Of a stretch of DNA of 46,049 nucleotides, positions 1-8,277 are shown in pieces (the stretch's first letter is position 1; each line of letters starts with the position of its first letter). The notes beneath the pieces were generated by a model. It made no database searches and was not told the origin of the DNA. It saw only the letters and a program-made list of their open reading frames with translations. This DNA comes from Candidatus Zipacnadia bacterium (GTDB lineage Bacteria; Armatimonadota; Zipacnadia; Zipacnadales; Zipacnadaceae): contig JALGTI010000007.1 in the NCBI GenBank assembly GCA_029821455.1, forward strand, positions 1 to 46,049, given 5' to 3'. Made by a program: the position numbers and the translations under genes.

Positions 1-1
1 A

Positions 2-478
2 GACATCGCCAGGGCCCTGCCCGGCACGCTGGTTGCGGACCTTGAATCTATGGCCATGGCCGAGGCCAAGACGCGGCGAATGGTGGAGAAGCAGGCATCT
101 TTCATAATTCCGACAGCACTTCTTGCTGCCGGAATATGGGTTGCGCTGCTGGCCTTGAGCAACGTACGCGAGCGCCGGGCAGAAATCGGCATTCTCCACG
201 CGATGAGCGTAGGTAGGGGCACGATCGCGGCGGCCTTTATTGGAAGAGCCCTGCTACTGGGACTGGTGGGCGCGACTCTTGGCTTTGTGGTGGGCACCTG
301 GCTGGCACTGCACTTCGGCCCGCAGGCTTTTCCTCTGACGGCGGGTAAGATGACCCCGGCGTTCGCGCTGCTTACCTGGTCACTCATCCTGGCACCATCG
401 CTGTGTGTTTTGGCCACCTACTTGCCAACCCTGCTTGCCGTCACGCAGGGCCCGACCGAACTTCTCAGAGATGAATGA
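2..478 (+). CDS. FtsX-type ABC transporter permease, C-terminal part
   Basis: Only the last 158 codons are in the window; the reading frame is open from base 2 and the gene starts upstream. The visible part has three hydrophobic segments (around SFIIPTALLAAGIWVALLAL, AAFIGRALLLGLVGATLGFV and LLTWSLILAPSLCVLATYLP) separated by the sequence NVRERRAEIGILHAMSVGRG. That arrangement, a charged loop of the form RERxxEIGIL(R/H)A(L/M)G between TM segments, is the hallmark of the C-terminal FtsX domain of MacB/LolC-like permeases. The family works as a dimer with an ATPase that uses the permease for mechanotransmission at the inner membrane, moving lipoproteins, peptides or drugs or controlling cell-wall enzymes. 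The substrate cannot be told. The ATPase would be expected upstream, outside the window. The end at TGA 476-478 lies 45 bases before the next gene. Confidence 0.8.
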   Translation, partial: DIARALPGTLVADLESMAMAEAKTRRMVEKQASFIIPTALLAAGIWVALLALSNVRERRAEIGILHAMSVGRGTIAAAFIGRALLLGLVGATLGFVVGTWLALHFGPQAFPLTAGKMTPAFALLTWSLILAPSLCVLATYLPTLLAVTQGPTELLRDE

Positions 479-523
479 GCATGAATACAAACCGACAGTA
501 TCTTGTGAATGGAGTGATAATCT

Positions 524-3500
524 ATGCTTCGCAGGTTTTCTTCGTCAGTTTCCTTTGTTGTACTATTGGTCGCTCTGTTCAGCGTCCATGCCTCGGGTGC
601 AGATTGGCCGATGTGGCGCTGTGATGCCGGACGCAGCGCCGCAACGACACAACAGTTGGCACCTGAGCTGCACCTCCAGTGGGTGAGAGAATACCCACCG
701 CTGGAGCCCGCCTGGCCGGATGAGCCACGGATGCGCTTTGACGTGTGCTATGAGCCGGTTATCAAGAGCAAGACGGTATTTGTCAACTCGCCGCGCAGTG
801 ACAGCGTGTTTGCTCTGGACGCCGCTACCGGTGCGGTCAAGTGGACCTTTTATGCCGGCGGCCCGGTGCGCTTTGCGCCGCTGGCCTGGAAGGACAAGCT
901 CTATTTTGCTTCAGATGACGGTTACTTGTACTGTTTGGCAGCGGCAGACGGCAGACTTGTCTGGAAGTTCTTGGGTGTGCCGACGGAGCGGAAGCTGTTA
1001 GGCAACAAGCGGCTGATCTCCGCCTGGCCGGCACGCGGAGCACCGGTGATGGCCGATGACAAGATATATTTTGCAGCAGGGATTTGGCCCTTTATGGGCG
1101 TGTTCATCTACTGCCTTGACGCCGAGACCGGGCAAGTTGTGTGGGAGAACAGCGGTACCGGTGCCATGTACATCAACCAGCCACACAGCAGTCCTGCCTT
1201 CGCCGGCGTAGCCCCGCAAGGATATCTGGTCGCTGAGGGAGACAGGCTATTGGTGCCCGGAGGGCGGTCGGTACCGGCGTGCTTTGACCTAGACACGGGC
1301 AAGTTTCTGTATTACCAACTGGCGACAAACACGAAGCGTGGTCACTTCCGTGTCGCAACACTGGGGAAGTACTTCTTCAACTGCGGAAACGTCTATAATC
1401 TGGCTGACGGAGAGCTCGTAGCAGGCGTCGGCGGAGTGTCGAACTCCAACCCCTACGCCTACAGCATCAGCACAGCGTTAGTACCCACCGCACGACCTGA
1501 CCTCAAGTGTGCCGTCGTGACTGAGGATGCGATCTACGGCGCGTCTGAGGGTAATATCGCGGCCTATGATATCAAGAACCCGGAGCTTAATATAGGTGAG
1601 GACAGCAAAGGCCGTAAGATCAACCAGTCCAAGATCCCCGAATTGTGGAGACTCAACACTGGCGCCAAGCGAGTCTGGTTGAAGGCGGGCCCGCGACTAT
1701 ATGCCAGCAAGGACAACCTGGTGATGGCTGTTGACCTCCCAAAGTCGGGGGCCGGCAAGCCAAGCACGTCGTGGCAAGCAGAAATCGAGGGCACACCGGG
1801 CGCGATGGCCGCCGCTGACGACAGGCTGTTCGTAGTCACTCTGGAGGGCCGCATCTACTGTTTCGGCCGCCAGACGACTCAACCCACAACCTATGCGGCA
1901 CAGGACGGCAAGCCCGCGGCTGCTCGCGATGAGTGGACCAGGAAGGCCCGCGAGATCATCAGGCAGACCGGTGTCAAGGAGGGCTACTGTCTGGTCTGGG
2001 GTGTCGGGACCGGCAGATTGGCCGAGGAATTAGCCCGCTGGTCTGGCCTGCATGTCGTTGTCATCGATCCCGACGCAGACAAGATCGCGGGGTTGCGGAC
2101 AAGACTCGACGCAGCCGGCCTCTACGGCGCGCGGATCGCAGCCCACGCAGGCGACCCACTTGCCTTCCAGTTCCCGCCTTACATTGCCAGCCTCATCGTC
2201 TCGGAAGATCTGTCGGCAGCGGGAATCGATGCCGGGCAAACCTTTGCGCAGAAGATCTTCTACCCGTTGCGGCCGTACGGCGGCGTCGCTTGCCTTCCCA
2301 TACCTGCAGACAAACAGGCCAGCTTCGCCCGGTCCGTTGCAGCGGCGGGTCTGCAGAACGCCGAGGTCAGCCACAGTCGTGGCTTTACACTCCTCAGGCG
2401 CGCCGGGGCCCTGCCGGGCTCCGCAGACTGGACACACCACTACGCCGATGCTGCAAATACCTGTGTATCAAAAGATGCTGTGGTGAAAGCACCTCTGGGG
2501 CTCCTATGGTTCGGCGGGTCATCCAATGCTACGATACTTCCCCGCCATGGTCACGGTCCCTCGGAGCAGATAGTGGACGGCCGCTTATTCATCGAAGGCG
2601 CCGACACAATGCGCGCTATGGATGTTTACACCGGACGCCAGTTGTGGCAGGTGCAACTGCCAGGGATCGGTACGGTTTACAACACTACCGGCCATCAGCC
2701 GGGGGCCAGCTCTCTCGGCAGCAACCACGTTTCAACGTCTGACGCCATCTATGTCGCCTATGGTCGAAGGTGCCTGGTTCTCGATCCGGCAACAGGCAGG
2801 AGTATGTCTGAGTTCAGGCTTCCGGCTGAGTCCGGCGCGGAGAACACACCTACGTGGGGATACATCGGAGTCTACCAGAACCTGCTGGTTGCCGGTTCCT
2901 CTCCATTAATCTTCGAGGGCGAGAAGACGCCGGGCGGCAAGGACAACTGGGATGCCACATCCAGCAAACAGATAGTGGCCATGGACCGCTACAGCGGAAG
3001 GGTGCTATGGACCTTCGAGTCCACGTTCTGCTTCCGGCATAATACTATCGCCATCGGCGCGGATAAGCTATTCTGCATTGATCGCCTGCCCGACGCGGAG
3101 GTCGAAAAGATGAACCGTCGGGGCGAGGCGTCTGAAGGCAATCCGAAACTGCGGTGTCTCGACGTCCGTACCGGAGAAGTCCTATGGGAGACAACCGAGA
3201 ACGTGTTTGGAACATGGCTAGGGTACTCCGAAGAGCACGACGTCCTGTTGCAGGCGGGGAGGCCCTCGCGCGATATGCTGCCAAACGAGCCAGGCGACAG
3301 GATGATTGCCTACCGGGGCGAGACCGGCGAGGTGCTATGGGACAAGCCGCACCGATACAATGGCCCCTGCCTGTTGCACGGCGAGACCATCATCACCCAG
3401 ACGATTTCCTTGGGAACGCTGGGCAAGGCCTTCAGCCTGCTTACCGGTGAGCAACTGATGCGCAAGAATCCGATTACAGGTGTCGAGGCTCCCTGGCAAT

Positions 3501-4309
3501 TCGGGCGCAATTACGGCTGCAACACCGTTGTCGGCAGCGAGCATCTGATTACGTTCCGGTCGGCTGCGGCTGGATATTTCGACCTCATGAACGATGGCGG
3601 GACGGGTAATCTGGGCGGCTTCAAGTCAGGCTGTAGCTCGAATCTGCTGGTTGCCAATGGCGTTCTAAACGCGCCGGACTACACCCGCACCTGCACTTGC
3701 AGCTACCAGAACCAGACATCGCTGGCGTTCGTACACATGCCGGACGTGGAAACATGGACATTCAATACCTGCGAGCTTGGCGAAGGGTCTGTCAAGCGAG
3801 TAGGTATCAACCTCGGGGCGCCGGGCGACCGCCGTGCGCCAGATGGCATGATGTGGCTTGACTACCCCAGTGTCGGCGGGCCATCGCCAGACATTTCCGT
3901 CAGCATAACACCTGAACAGCCCGAATGGTTCCGTCGCCACTCCTCGCGGGTCAGTGGCGACGGTTTAAGGTGGGTAGCCGCCTGCGGGGCCAAGGGCCTG
4001 ACTTCGCTCAAACTCACGCTGGATAAGAATGCTGAAGAAGATCGTTCGTACACAGTGACGTTGTACTTCATGGAGCCTGATGAGGCCAGGCCGGGTGATC
4101 GAGTCTTCGATGTCGCACTGCAAGGCCGCGACGTTCTCAAGAACTTCGATATTGCCAACGAAGCTGGCCGGCCGCATTACGTGGTTGTCATGGAGTTCAG
4201 GAGCATCAGCGTGAAGGAGCATTTGATGGTCACCCTCAAGCCTTCAGGACCGGCCAAGACCAGCGGCGCGGTTCTCTGCGGCGTCGCGGTGGCTGCTGAG
4301 GCGCAGTAA
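524..4309 (+). CDS. Secreted PQQ-type beta-propeller protein with an internal methyltransferase-like domain and a C-terminal malectin-like domain
   Basis: This is a 1261-residue protein. Residues 1-25 form a signal peptide (MLRRFSSSVSFVVLLVALFS, then HASGA), so it should be exported. Residues of about 30-450 carry repeated blade motifs such as VFALDAATGAVKWTF, LYCLAAADGRLVWKF and IYCLDAETGQVVWENSG, typical of PQQ/BamB-like propellers. About 477-620 changes to a Rossmann-type segment with a glycine-rich loop (WGVGTGRLAEEL) and an acidic strand end (VVVIDPDADKI), like class I SAM methyltransferases. Propeller repeats then resume (MDVYTGRQLWQVQLPG, MDRYSGRVLWTFES, CLDVRTGEVLWET). The last 80 residues (YTVTLYFMEPDEARPGDRVFDV) look like a malectin-type carbohydrate-binding sandwich. 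The start is ATG 524 with GGAG 11 bases upstream. The composite layout resembles secreted proteins of planctomycete-type genomes. No enzymatic role is shown; a methyltransferase fold outside the cytoplasm would lack SAM, so that domain may be structural. Confidence 0.85.
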   Translation: MLRRFSSSVSFVVLLVALFSVHASGADWPMWRCDAGRSAATTQQLAPELHLQWVREYPPLEPAWPDEPRMRFDVCYEPVIKSKTVFVNSPRSDSVFALDAATGAVKWTFYAGGPVRFAPLAWKDKLYFASDDGYLYCLAAADGRLVWKFLGVPTERKLLGNKRLISAWPARGAPVMADDKIYFAAGIWPFMGVFIYCLDAETGQVVWENSGTGAMYINQPHSSPAFAGVAPQGYLVAEGDRLLVPGGRSVPACFDLDTGKFLYYQLATNTKRGHFRVATLGKYFFNCGNVYNLADGELVAGVGGVSNSNPYAYSISTALVPTARPDLKCAVVTEDAIYGASEGNIAAYDIKNPELNIGEDSKGRKINQSKIPELWRLNTGAKRVWLKAGPRLYASKDNLVMAVDLPKSGAGKPSTSWQAEIEGTPGAMAAADDRLFVVTLEGRIYCFGRQTTQPTTYAAQDGKPAAARDEWTRKAREIIRQTGVKEGYCLVWGVGTGRLAEELARWSGLHVVVIDPDADKIAGLRTRLDAAGLYGARIAAHAGDPLAFQFPPYIASLIVSEDLSAAGIDAGQTFAQKIFYPLRPYGGVACLPIPADKQASFARSVAAAGLQNAEVSHSRGFTLLRRAGALPGSADWTHHYADAANTCVSKDAVVKAPLGLLWFGGSSNATILPRHGHGPSEQIVDGRLFIEGADTMRAMDVYTGRQLWQVQLPGIGTVYNTTGHQPGASSLGSNHVSTSDAIYVAYGRRCLVLDPATGRSMSEFRLPAESGAENTPTWGYIGVYQNLLVAGSSPLIFEGEKTPGGKDNWDATSSKQIVAMDRYSGRVLWTFESTFCFRHNTIAIGADKLFCIDRLPDAEVEKMNRRGEASEGNPKLRCLDVRTGEVLWETTENVFGTWLGYSEEHDVLLQAGRPSRDMLPNEPGDRMIAYRGETGEVLWDKPHRYNGPCLLHGETIITQTISLGTLGKAFSLLTGEQLMRKNPITGVEAPWQFGRNYGCNTVVGSEHLITFRSAAAGYFDLMNDGGTGNLGGFKSGCSSNLLVANGVLNAPDYTRTCTCSYQNQTSLAFVHMPDVETWTFNTCELGEGSVKRVGINLGAPGDRRAPDGMMWLDYPSVGGPSPDISVSITPEQPEWFRRHSSRVSGDGLRWVAACGAKGLTSLKLTLDKNAEEDRSYTVTLYFMEPDEARPGDRVFDVALQGRDVLKNFDIANEAGRPHYVVVMEFRSISVKEHLMVTLKPSGPAKTSGAVLCGVAVAAEAQ

Positions 4310-4430
4310 AGGGGCCGCGTGGGCTTGTCGGTGGATTGGCGTCGTGGTCTCTCCCGGGTACTGTGCGGTCCCACCGCATTATAGTGCCTTCGCCAGCGTT
4401 CGATGAGTTCCTGGGGGCACTGCTCAAGTC
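4310..4430 (-). pseudogene. IS3-family OrfB (integrase) C-terminal fragment
   Basis: On the minus strand the stretch reads ELIERWRRHYNAVGPHS, the last helix region of the rve-type DDE integrase of IS3-family transposases (family consensus IExWRRHYNxxRPHSSLGY). About 54 bases at 4360-4413 match, with few changes, the better preserved copy at 18415-18470. No catalytic D-D-E motif, start or stop of the transposase remains, so this is debris. It begins immediately after the stop of the propeller gene. Confidence 0.65.
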
Positions 4431-4479
4431 GTACTCGGGCAAGGCGGCGTAGGGGAGGGCCGAAGTCCGTAGAGTCCAC

Positions 4480-4619
4480 CCGTAAGGTCCCAAAACTGAT
4501 CTCCCCCCGGCGGAGTGGGGGCTGTGGCGCGGTATGCGCGGGTGGGCCCCGGCGTCGCCAAGCGCGGCAAGGGCTCGGCCCATCCGTCGTGCGCACAGAT
4601 AGGTTTTGGGACCCTACGG
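4480..4619. repeat. 140-bp element with terminal inverted repeats (MITE-like), copy 1
   Basis: The left end CCGTAAGGTCCCAAAAC (4480-4496) is matched in inverted orientation by GTTTTGGGACCCTACGG (4603-4619); over 23 end bases about 20 pair. The interior closely matches copy 2 at 4988-5127. The same GGTCCCAAAACTGAT terminus is found next to transposase remnants at 22296-22318 and 22407-22431, so this looks like an internally deleted, non-autonomous derivative of that insertion sequence. I see no clear target duplication at the ends. Confidence 0.75.
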
Positions 4620-4987
4620 GACAGAAACAGATTACATTGACTGTGAGACCGGGGACCATATTCACTGAGTAGCCCTCTACGCGCAGCATACCCCGCGCCA
4701 TTGGCTCGGTAGCGCCGCACGTCCCAGATCGTAGGGCGATCCACTTGCTCTCGTCGTGTTTGCCGGTCCCCGCATCTACGCGACGCCAGTGGGACCTTCG
4801 CAGCAGGAGAAAGCAACTGCAACGTCGAACCACCTAACAAAGACGTGAACAGGGCTTATCGCTGACGAGCAGGATCGGTTGAGCTCGCCGATGCAGGCGC
4901 AATAGCACTCCTTATTTCAAGGCACCGTTGTCCAAGAGATTTCGAGGACGTACGTTCTGGCGCGGTCGTCACGGCTTAGGGCTCAGC
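4620..4987. other. Intergenic stretch without a recognisable gene
   Basis: These 368 bases separate the two 140-bp elements. Open frames exist on the minus strand but have no recognisable protein features and no ribosome-binding site. The stretch is probably decayed mobile-element or gene sequence. Confidence 0.4.
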
Positions 4988-5127
4988 CGGTAAGGTCCCA
5001 AGACTGATCTTCCCCCGGCGGAGTGGGGGCAGTGGCGCGGTATGCCCGGATGGGTCCCGACGTCGCCAAGCGTGGCAGGCGGTCGGCCCATCCGTCGTAC
5101 GCACAGATAGGTTTTGGGACCCTACGG
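4988..5127. repeat. 140-bp element with terminal inverted repeats (MITE-like), copy 2
   Basis: Same element as at 4480-4619, same orientation. Left end CGGTAAGGTCCCAAGACTG (4988-5006), right end GTTTTGGGACCCTACGG (5111-5127). Its right end abuts the beheaded pRiA4b-ORF-3-type gene at 5130. One frame through the element carries no stop (KVPRLIFPRR ... DRFWDPT) and runs in phase into that gene, back to a TAG at 4977-4979. Copy 1 is open in the matching frame as well. Confidence 0.75.
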
Positions 5128-5129
5128 CG

Positions 5130-5489
5130 ATTTTCGAGGCCTTCGACCGCTGGGATGACTGCCATCTGAGCGAGTTCCACCTCGGGCAGAGACCCCGTGA
5201 CAGGTACGGCCGGCGGTATGTGCTGCCGTTTATCTACGACGACCCGCATGACCTGGACGAGGCCCCGGCAGCGGGTAGCATGACACAGACTCGGCTCGGG
5301 AGCTTGGGGCTTAAGGCGGGGAGCGTGTTCTGGTACTGGTACGACTTCGGGGACAACTGGTACCACGAGATCAGGGTTTTGGCGACCGGGGACACGGAAC
5401 CAGGGGTGAGGTACCCGAGGGTCATCGCCCGTGTCGGCGAAAGCCCGCCACAATATGTGAACTGGGATGAGGAGGAAGGGGAGGAGTAG
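5130..5489 (+). pseudogene. pRiA4b ORF-3-like domain protein, 5' truncated by the 140-bp element
   Basis: The frame from 5130 reads IFEAFDRWDDCHLSEF ... FIYDDPHDLDEA ... WYWYDFGDNWYHEIRVL, which matches the conserved centre of the plasmid pRiA4b ORF-3 family (PF07929): an A(I/F)xxAxGWDDxHLxxF block, an acidic turn and a YDFGDxWxHxI block. The family average is about 180 residues; here the N-terminal 30-40 residues are missing because homology starts right at the edge of the 140-bp element. The first possible start inside is GTG 5220, which would drop the WDDCHL block, and no ribosome-binding site precedes it. The family's function is unknown; its members are often found near transposons and plasmids. 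I take it as a broken gene. Confidence 0.65.
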
Positions 5490-5594
5490 CATATCGCTGC
5501 CGCCTACTGGCTCGTGGGTACTTGCCGGATGGGGATCTCAAGGAAGGCCAGCAATCTTTGACCGGTCTCGAACTGGAGATCACAGGAGGGTCAC

Positions 5595-5855
5595 GTGTCG
5601 AGAATCACCAAGCTCTACGAACACTTGGTCACCAATCACCCAGACGCCGACGAGGTCAGGTTGACCCTCCGTGAGATCCACAGGATCGTCAGGGCCCTGC
5701 CGGAGCGGGCCTGGAGGGACGTCGGGTGGTGGGCCAACGATCCGAACGACCACCACGCTCGGCGGTGGCTGGATGCAGGATTCGATGTGACTGAGGTCAA
5801 CCTGACCGGGCAGTACGTCGTCTTCCGGCGGAACGTCAGGGGGAAGAAGCGGTGA
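5595..5855 (+). CDS. Small DUF7662-type protein
   Basis: The protein has 86 residues. GTG 5595 has an ideal site, AGGAGGG, 5 bases upstream. The pattern EVRLTLREIHRIVRALPERA, WWAND and HARRWLDAGFDV, then VVFRR, follows the family consensus (LTFxEIExIxGxxLPxSA, WWxN, HxxAxxWLxAGW, VxFRR) that I recognise as DUF7662. The fold is unknown to me. It is a paralogue of residues 1-85 of the protein at 6274-7332, where the same blocks recur. Here the domain stands alone. The neighbours are tiny ORFs and the two-domain paralogue, all on the + strand, perhaps co-transcribed. Confidence 0.75.
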   Translation: MSRITKLYEHLVTNHPDADEVRLTLREIHRIVRALPERAWRDVGWWANDPNDHHARRWLDAGFDVTEVNLTGQYVVFRRNVRGKKR

Positions 5856-5856
5856 G

Positions 5857-5937
5857 ATGAAGCCCCGCCTGGCCCCTCTGGTGATCGTCGTCGTGGCGGC
5901 GGTAGTGGTGATCTGCTGCCAGCGGAACCACCAATGA
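5857..5937 (+). CDS. 26-residue single-TM peptide
   Basis: ATG 5857 follows the stop of the preceding gene by one base. Its likely ribosome-binding site, GGGGGAAG, lies in the end of that gene. The product has a short basic N terminus (MKPR), a run of hydrophobic residues (LAPLVIVVVAAVVVICC) and a polar tail (QRNHQ). This is the shape of a membrane-inserted micropeptide. No family can be named, and chance cannot be ruled out at this length. Confidence 0.4.
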   Translation: MKPRLAPLVIVVVAAVVVICCQRNHQ

Positions 5938-6012
5938 GAACCAGACCAGGGGGCTATTTGAGGGCAGTGCTCCGGATCTTCAGCAGGCACTGCGTGTGCT
6001 ATCGGGAGACGG

Positions 6013-6177
6013 ATGATGAGCAACGATGAGGCCACGAGCCGGACCTACCGCATGACGACGCTCCAGGAGATGTCGGATTGGCCGACTGAGATGACCACCG
6101 ACCTCGCTATCTGGCTGGACAGGCTGCGGGAGCCCGGCGAGGAGCCCGAGAGGGTGGTGAAAGTCGATGTGGTATAG
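6013..6177 (+). CDS. Hypothetical 54-residue protein
   Basis: Two adjacent ATG codons (6013, 6016) follow a weak GGGAG site. The product begins MMSNDEATSRTYRM and is acidic, with WPTEMTTDLAIWLDRLREPG in the middle. No family is recognised. It sits between the small DUF7662-type genes in the same orientation, and codon use is in line with its neighbours. Confidence 0.35.
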   Translation: MMSNDEATSRTYRMTTLQEMSDWPTEMTTDLAIWLDRLREPGEEPERVVKVDVV

Positions 6178-6273
6178 AAGCATGGGGTATCCATGGGCCC
6201 TGCAAGCACGGCCATTGCACGGGGGCTGGGATCGGCATTCGAAACCTGCACGGACGTCGATGGAGGATGGTGC

Positions 6274-7332
6274 ATGAGCAAGTTCACGCCGTTGATCGAG
6301 AACCTCTCCGCCAGGCCCAAGGACTTGCGGGAGGTCCGTCTGACCTTTGCCGAGATCGAGAAGGTGATCGGCCAACCTCTGCCTGGGTCTGCGGCAGAGC
6401 ACTGGTACTGGCACGGGCGAGGATACCGGCCTCACGTCGACCTCTTGGCCGACGCCGGCTGGTCCGCCCACCTCGACCCGAAGGCGAAGACGGTAGGCTT
6501 TCGCAGGTTGGACGGGGATACCGTCTCACCTGTGTGGCAGCCGGTGCTGCGGTCTGCGGCAGGTAGCTCTGTTGGCTTGACAGGCAGGGATGACCGTGTG
6601 CGTGACCTGACACAGAATCTCCGGTGTTACGTGGAGGCGTTTACGAGGCGGCAGCAGGAGCCGAATGACGCCGTTTTCACGGGGCCATCGGTCTACTTCC
6701 ACAAGAGGACCTTGCAGCGTCTGGCCTGCGTGGGATTGGACCAGATCCTGTCCGGTCGAGAGACCGAGTTCTTCGAGTTGCTCTACGCCACGCTCGTCTC
6801 GTGGGGCATGTACAGGATGGGACCAGGAGGGGCCAAGCTGGTAGGCTTTGATAGGTTCCGCAGCAGCATCCTCGACAACGCAGGTGCGGTCCGAGAGCTT
6901 CGGGACCTGAGCTTGAGTGGGCTGGACGATAAACCTGCCGTCGACGTTGCGGCGCACCTCGTCAGCCTGATGGACGCTTTGAGCGTCAGCCGCTCGAAGA
7001 CCAGGATGGTCGCCTGCTCCAAGACCCTTCATCACCTGCTGCCGAAGCTGGTCCCTCCGATGGACAGGGAGTACACGCTGTGGTTCTTCTACGCCCCGAC
7101 GAACAAGACCAACGCAATCGACAAGTGCTTCCCGGATGTCTACCGCTGGTGTGCAGCCATCGCTGCCGCTAACCGGGATCACATCGAGGGCCTCGTGGGC
7201 GGCTGTGATGATCTAGCTAGCGACGTCTTCAACACGAGCGAGACCAAGCTGATCGACAACGCCATCGTGGAGTACGTGCTGAGCAAGCTGGGCAAGAGGC
7301 CGAGGGGGGGCCGCCGTCAACGAAACGCCTGA
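6274..7332 (+). CDS. DUF7662-type N-terminal domain fused to an uncharacterised helical domain
   Basis: I chose ATG 6274 over upstream codons because GGAGG lies 8 bases before it and the next residues (MSKFTPLIENLS) align with the start of the small paralogue at 5595. The protein has 352 residues. Residues 1-85 are DUF7662-like (LREVRLTFAEIEKVIGQPLP, HVDLLADAGWSA, VGFRRL). Residues of about 115-340 form a second conserved unit: SVYFHKRTLQRL, FFELLYATLVSWGMYRMGPG, LVGFDRFRSSI, TRMVACSKTLHHLLPKLVPP and MDREYTLWFFY. I know this block from unannotated bacterial proteins; it has no assigned activity. The GMYRMG and SKxLHHLLPxLVPPxDRxY motifs look like a substrate or nucleic-acid pocket, but that is inference. 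Confidence 0.75.
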   Translation: MSKFTPLIENLSARPKDLREVRLTFAEIEKVIGQPLPGSAAEHWYWHGRGYRPHVDLLADAGWSAHLDPKAKTVGFRRLDGDTVSPVWQPVLRSAAGSSVGLTGRDDRVRDLTQNLRCYVEAFTRRQQEPNDAVFTGPSVYFHKRTLQRLACVGLDQILSGRETEFFELLYATLVSWGMYRMGPGGAKLVGFDRFRSSILDNAGAVRELRDLSLSGLDDKPAVDVAAHLVSLMDALSVSRSKTRMVACSKTLHHLLPKLVPPMDREYTLWFFYAPTNKTNAIDKCFPDVYRWCAAIAAANRDHIEGLVGGCDDLASDVFNTSETKLIDNAIVEYVLSKLGKRPRGGRRQRNA

Positions 7333-7515
7333 CAATGGCGTGTCGCGAGGCCACTACTCGCCATGGTGGCCCGGAGTGTAGATCGGCGGATCACCGAACC
7401 GACCCCAATGGGGAATTCATCTGCTATGGCTAGCCGACTGCTGGTGCCCGTCTCTCCAGAGCAACTCTGTGCCGCCACGTTCGTCCACGACAACTGTATG
7501 TTGGGAGGATGCACG

Positions 7516-8214
7516 ATGACGAAGCGAATGTTGCTGGTGCTGTGTCTGGTCATCGCGACCGGCCTGCCGAGGCAACTCGCGGTGCCGGACGATGAGGAGC
7601 GCACGGTCAGTTTCGCCGAGGGGCAGTGGGACGCCGCGCAGTGGACGCCACTACGCCTGCCACTGCACCCGGAGGTCCAGACTCTCGTTCAGCGCCCCGA
7701 CTGCCTCGGCACGAACGGCTTCACACAGGAGCAGATCAAGCAGAAGCTGGACAATGTGTTGCTGATGACCGACAGCGGAACCGATGAGGGCGAGTTCGAG
7801 GTGGTGTTCCGCATCGGCCCGGAGAAGGGCACCGCGCCGGGGGTGTTCCTTTCCCCCACGTGCACCGGCGATGCGCTGGAGACGGGGATCGCGGTCTTCG
7901 TGGCCGACTACACCATGGCCGTGTGGATGGTCAAGACCGATCCGGAGACGAGGGAGACGCAATACGATCACCTGGCATCGCTGGCGCGGTGGCAGGACCC
8001 GGGCGTTCAGCACGTGCTGCGCTGCCGCTACAGCAAGGCCCGGAAGATGGTGGCGCTGCAGGTGGACGACTCCGACGTGGTGATCCTACGCCTCCCCGAG
8101 CACGAGATCAACTCGAGGGTGGGCATCTGGGCGTGCCACGGGACCTGTGAGTACTACAGCCTGACCATCAGGCCGGGTGGCAAGCTACCGTGGTCGGGCA
8201 CGCCGCCGCAGTAG
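7516..8214 (+). CDS. Secreted protein of concanavalin-like type
   Basis: ATG 7516 is preceded by GGGAGG at 9-10 bases and begins a signal peptide (MTKRMLLVLCLVIATGLP), which makes it a better start than the upstream in-frame codons. The mature part of about 210 residues is rich in beta-type segments (FEVVFRIGPEKGTAPGVFLS, TGIAVFVADYTMAVWMVKT, VLRCRYSKARKMVALQVDDS, INSRVGIWACHGTCEYYSLT). The alternation of measured-area and argument-like strands ending in a GIWAxHGTxEYxxLxI motif resembles laminin-G/3-keto-disaccharide-hydrolase-like sandwiches, which bind sugars. I can name no enzyme. It converges with the minus-strand gene ending at 8278. Confidence 0.6.
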   Translation: MTKRMLLVLCLVIATGLPRQLAVPDDEERTVSFAEGQWDAAQWTPLRLPLHPEVQTLVQRPDCLGTNGFTQEQIKQKLDNVLLMTDSGTDEGEFEVVFRIGPEKGTAPGVFLSPTCTGDALETGIAVFVADYTMAVWMVKTDPETRETQYDHLASLARWQDPGVQHVLRCRYSKARKMVALQVDDSDVVILRLPEHEINSRVGIWACHGTCEYYSLTIRPGGKLPWSGTPPQ

Positions 8215-8277
8215 CGGGTGCCGCGGTTCTCGGCCGCCACCCGCCGCACTCTCCAAGTGGCGTCTACACCCGACCGA

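Noticed and set aside
1933..2742. 269-codon open frame on the + strand inside the beta-propeller gene
   Set aside because: Arg/Pro/Ser-rich translation typical of an out-of-frame shadow in high-G+C DNA, and no ribosome-binding site.
4177..4840. Long minus-strand frames across the 140-bp element
   Set aside because: They combine shadow sequence of the propeller gene, the IS3 fragment and the element; only the IS3 part is protein-like.
4470..5130. CRISPR-like spaced repeats
   Set aside because: Only two 140-bp copies with inverted ends and unrelated spacing; no 25-40 base repeat array and no cas gene.
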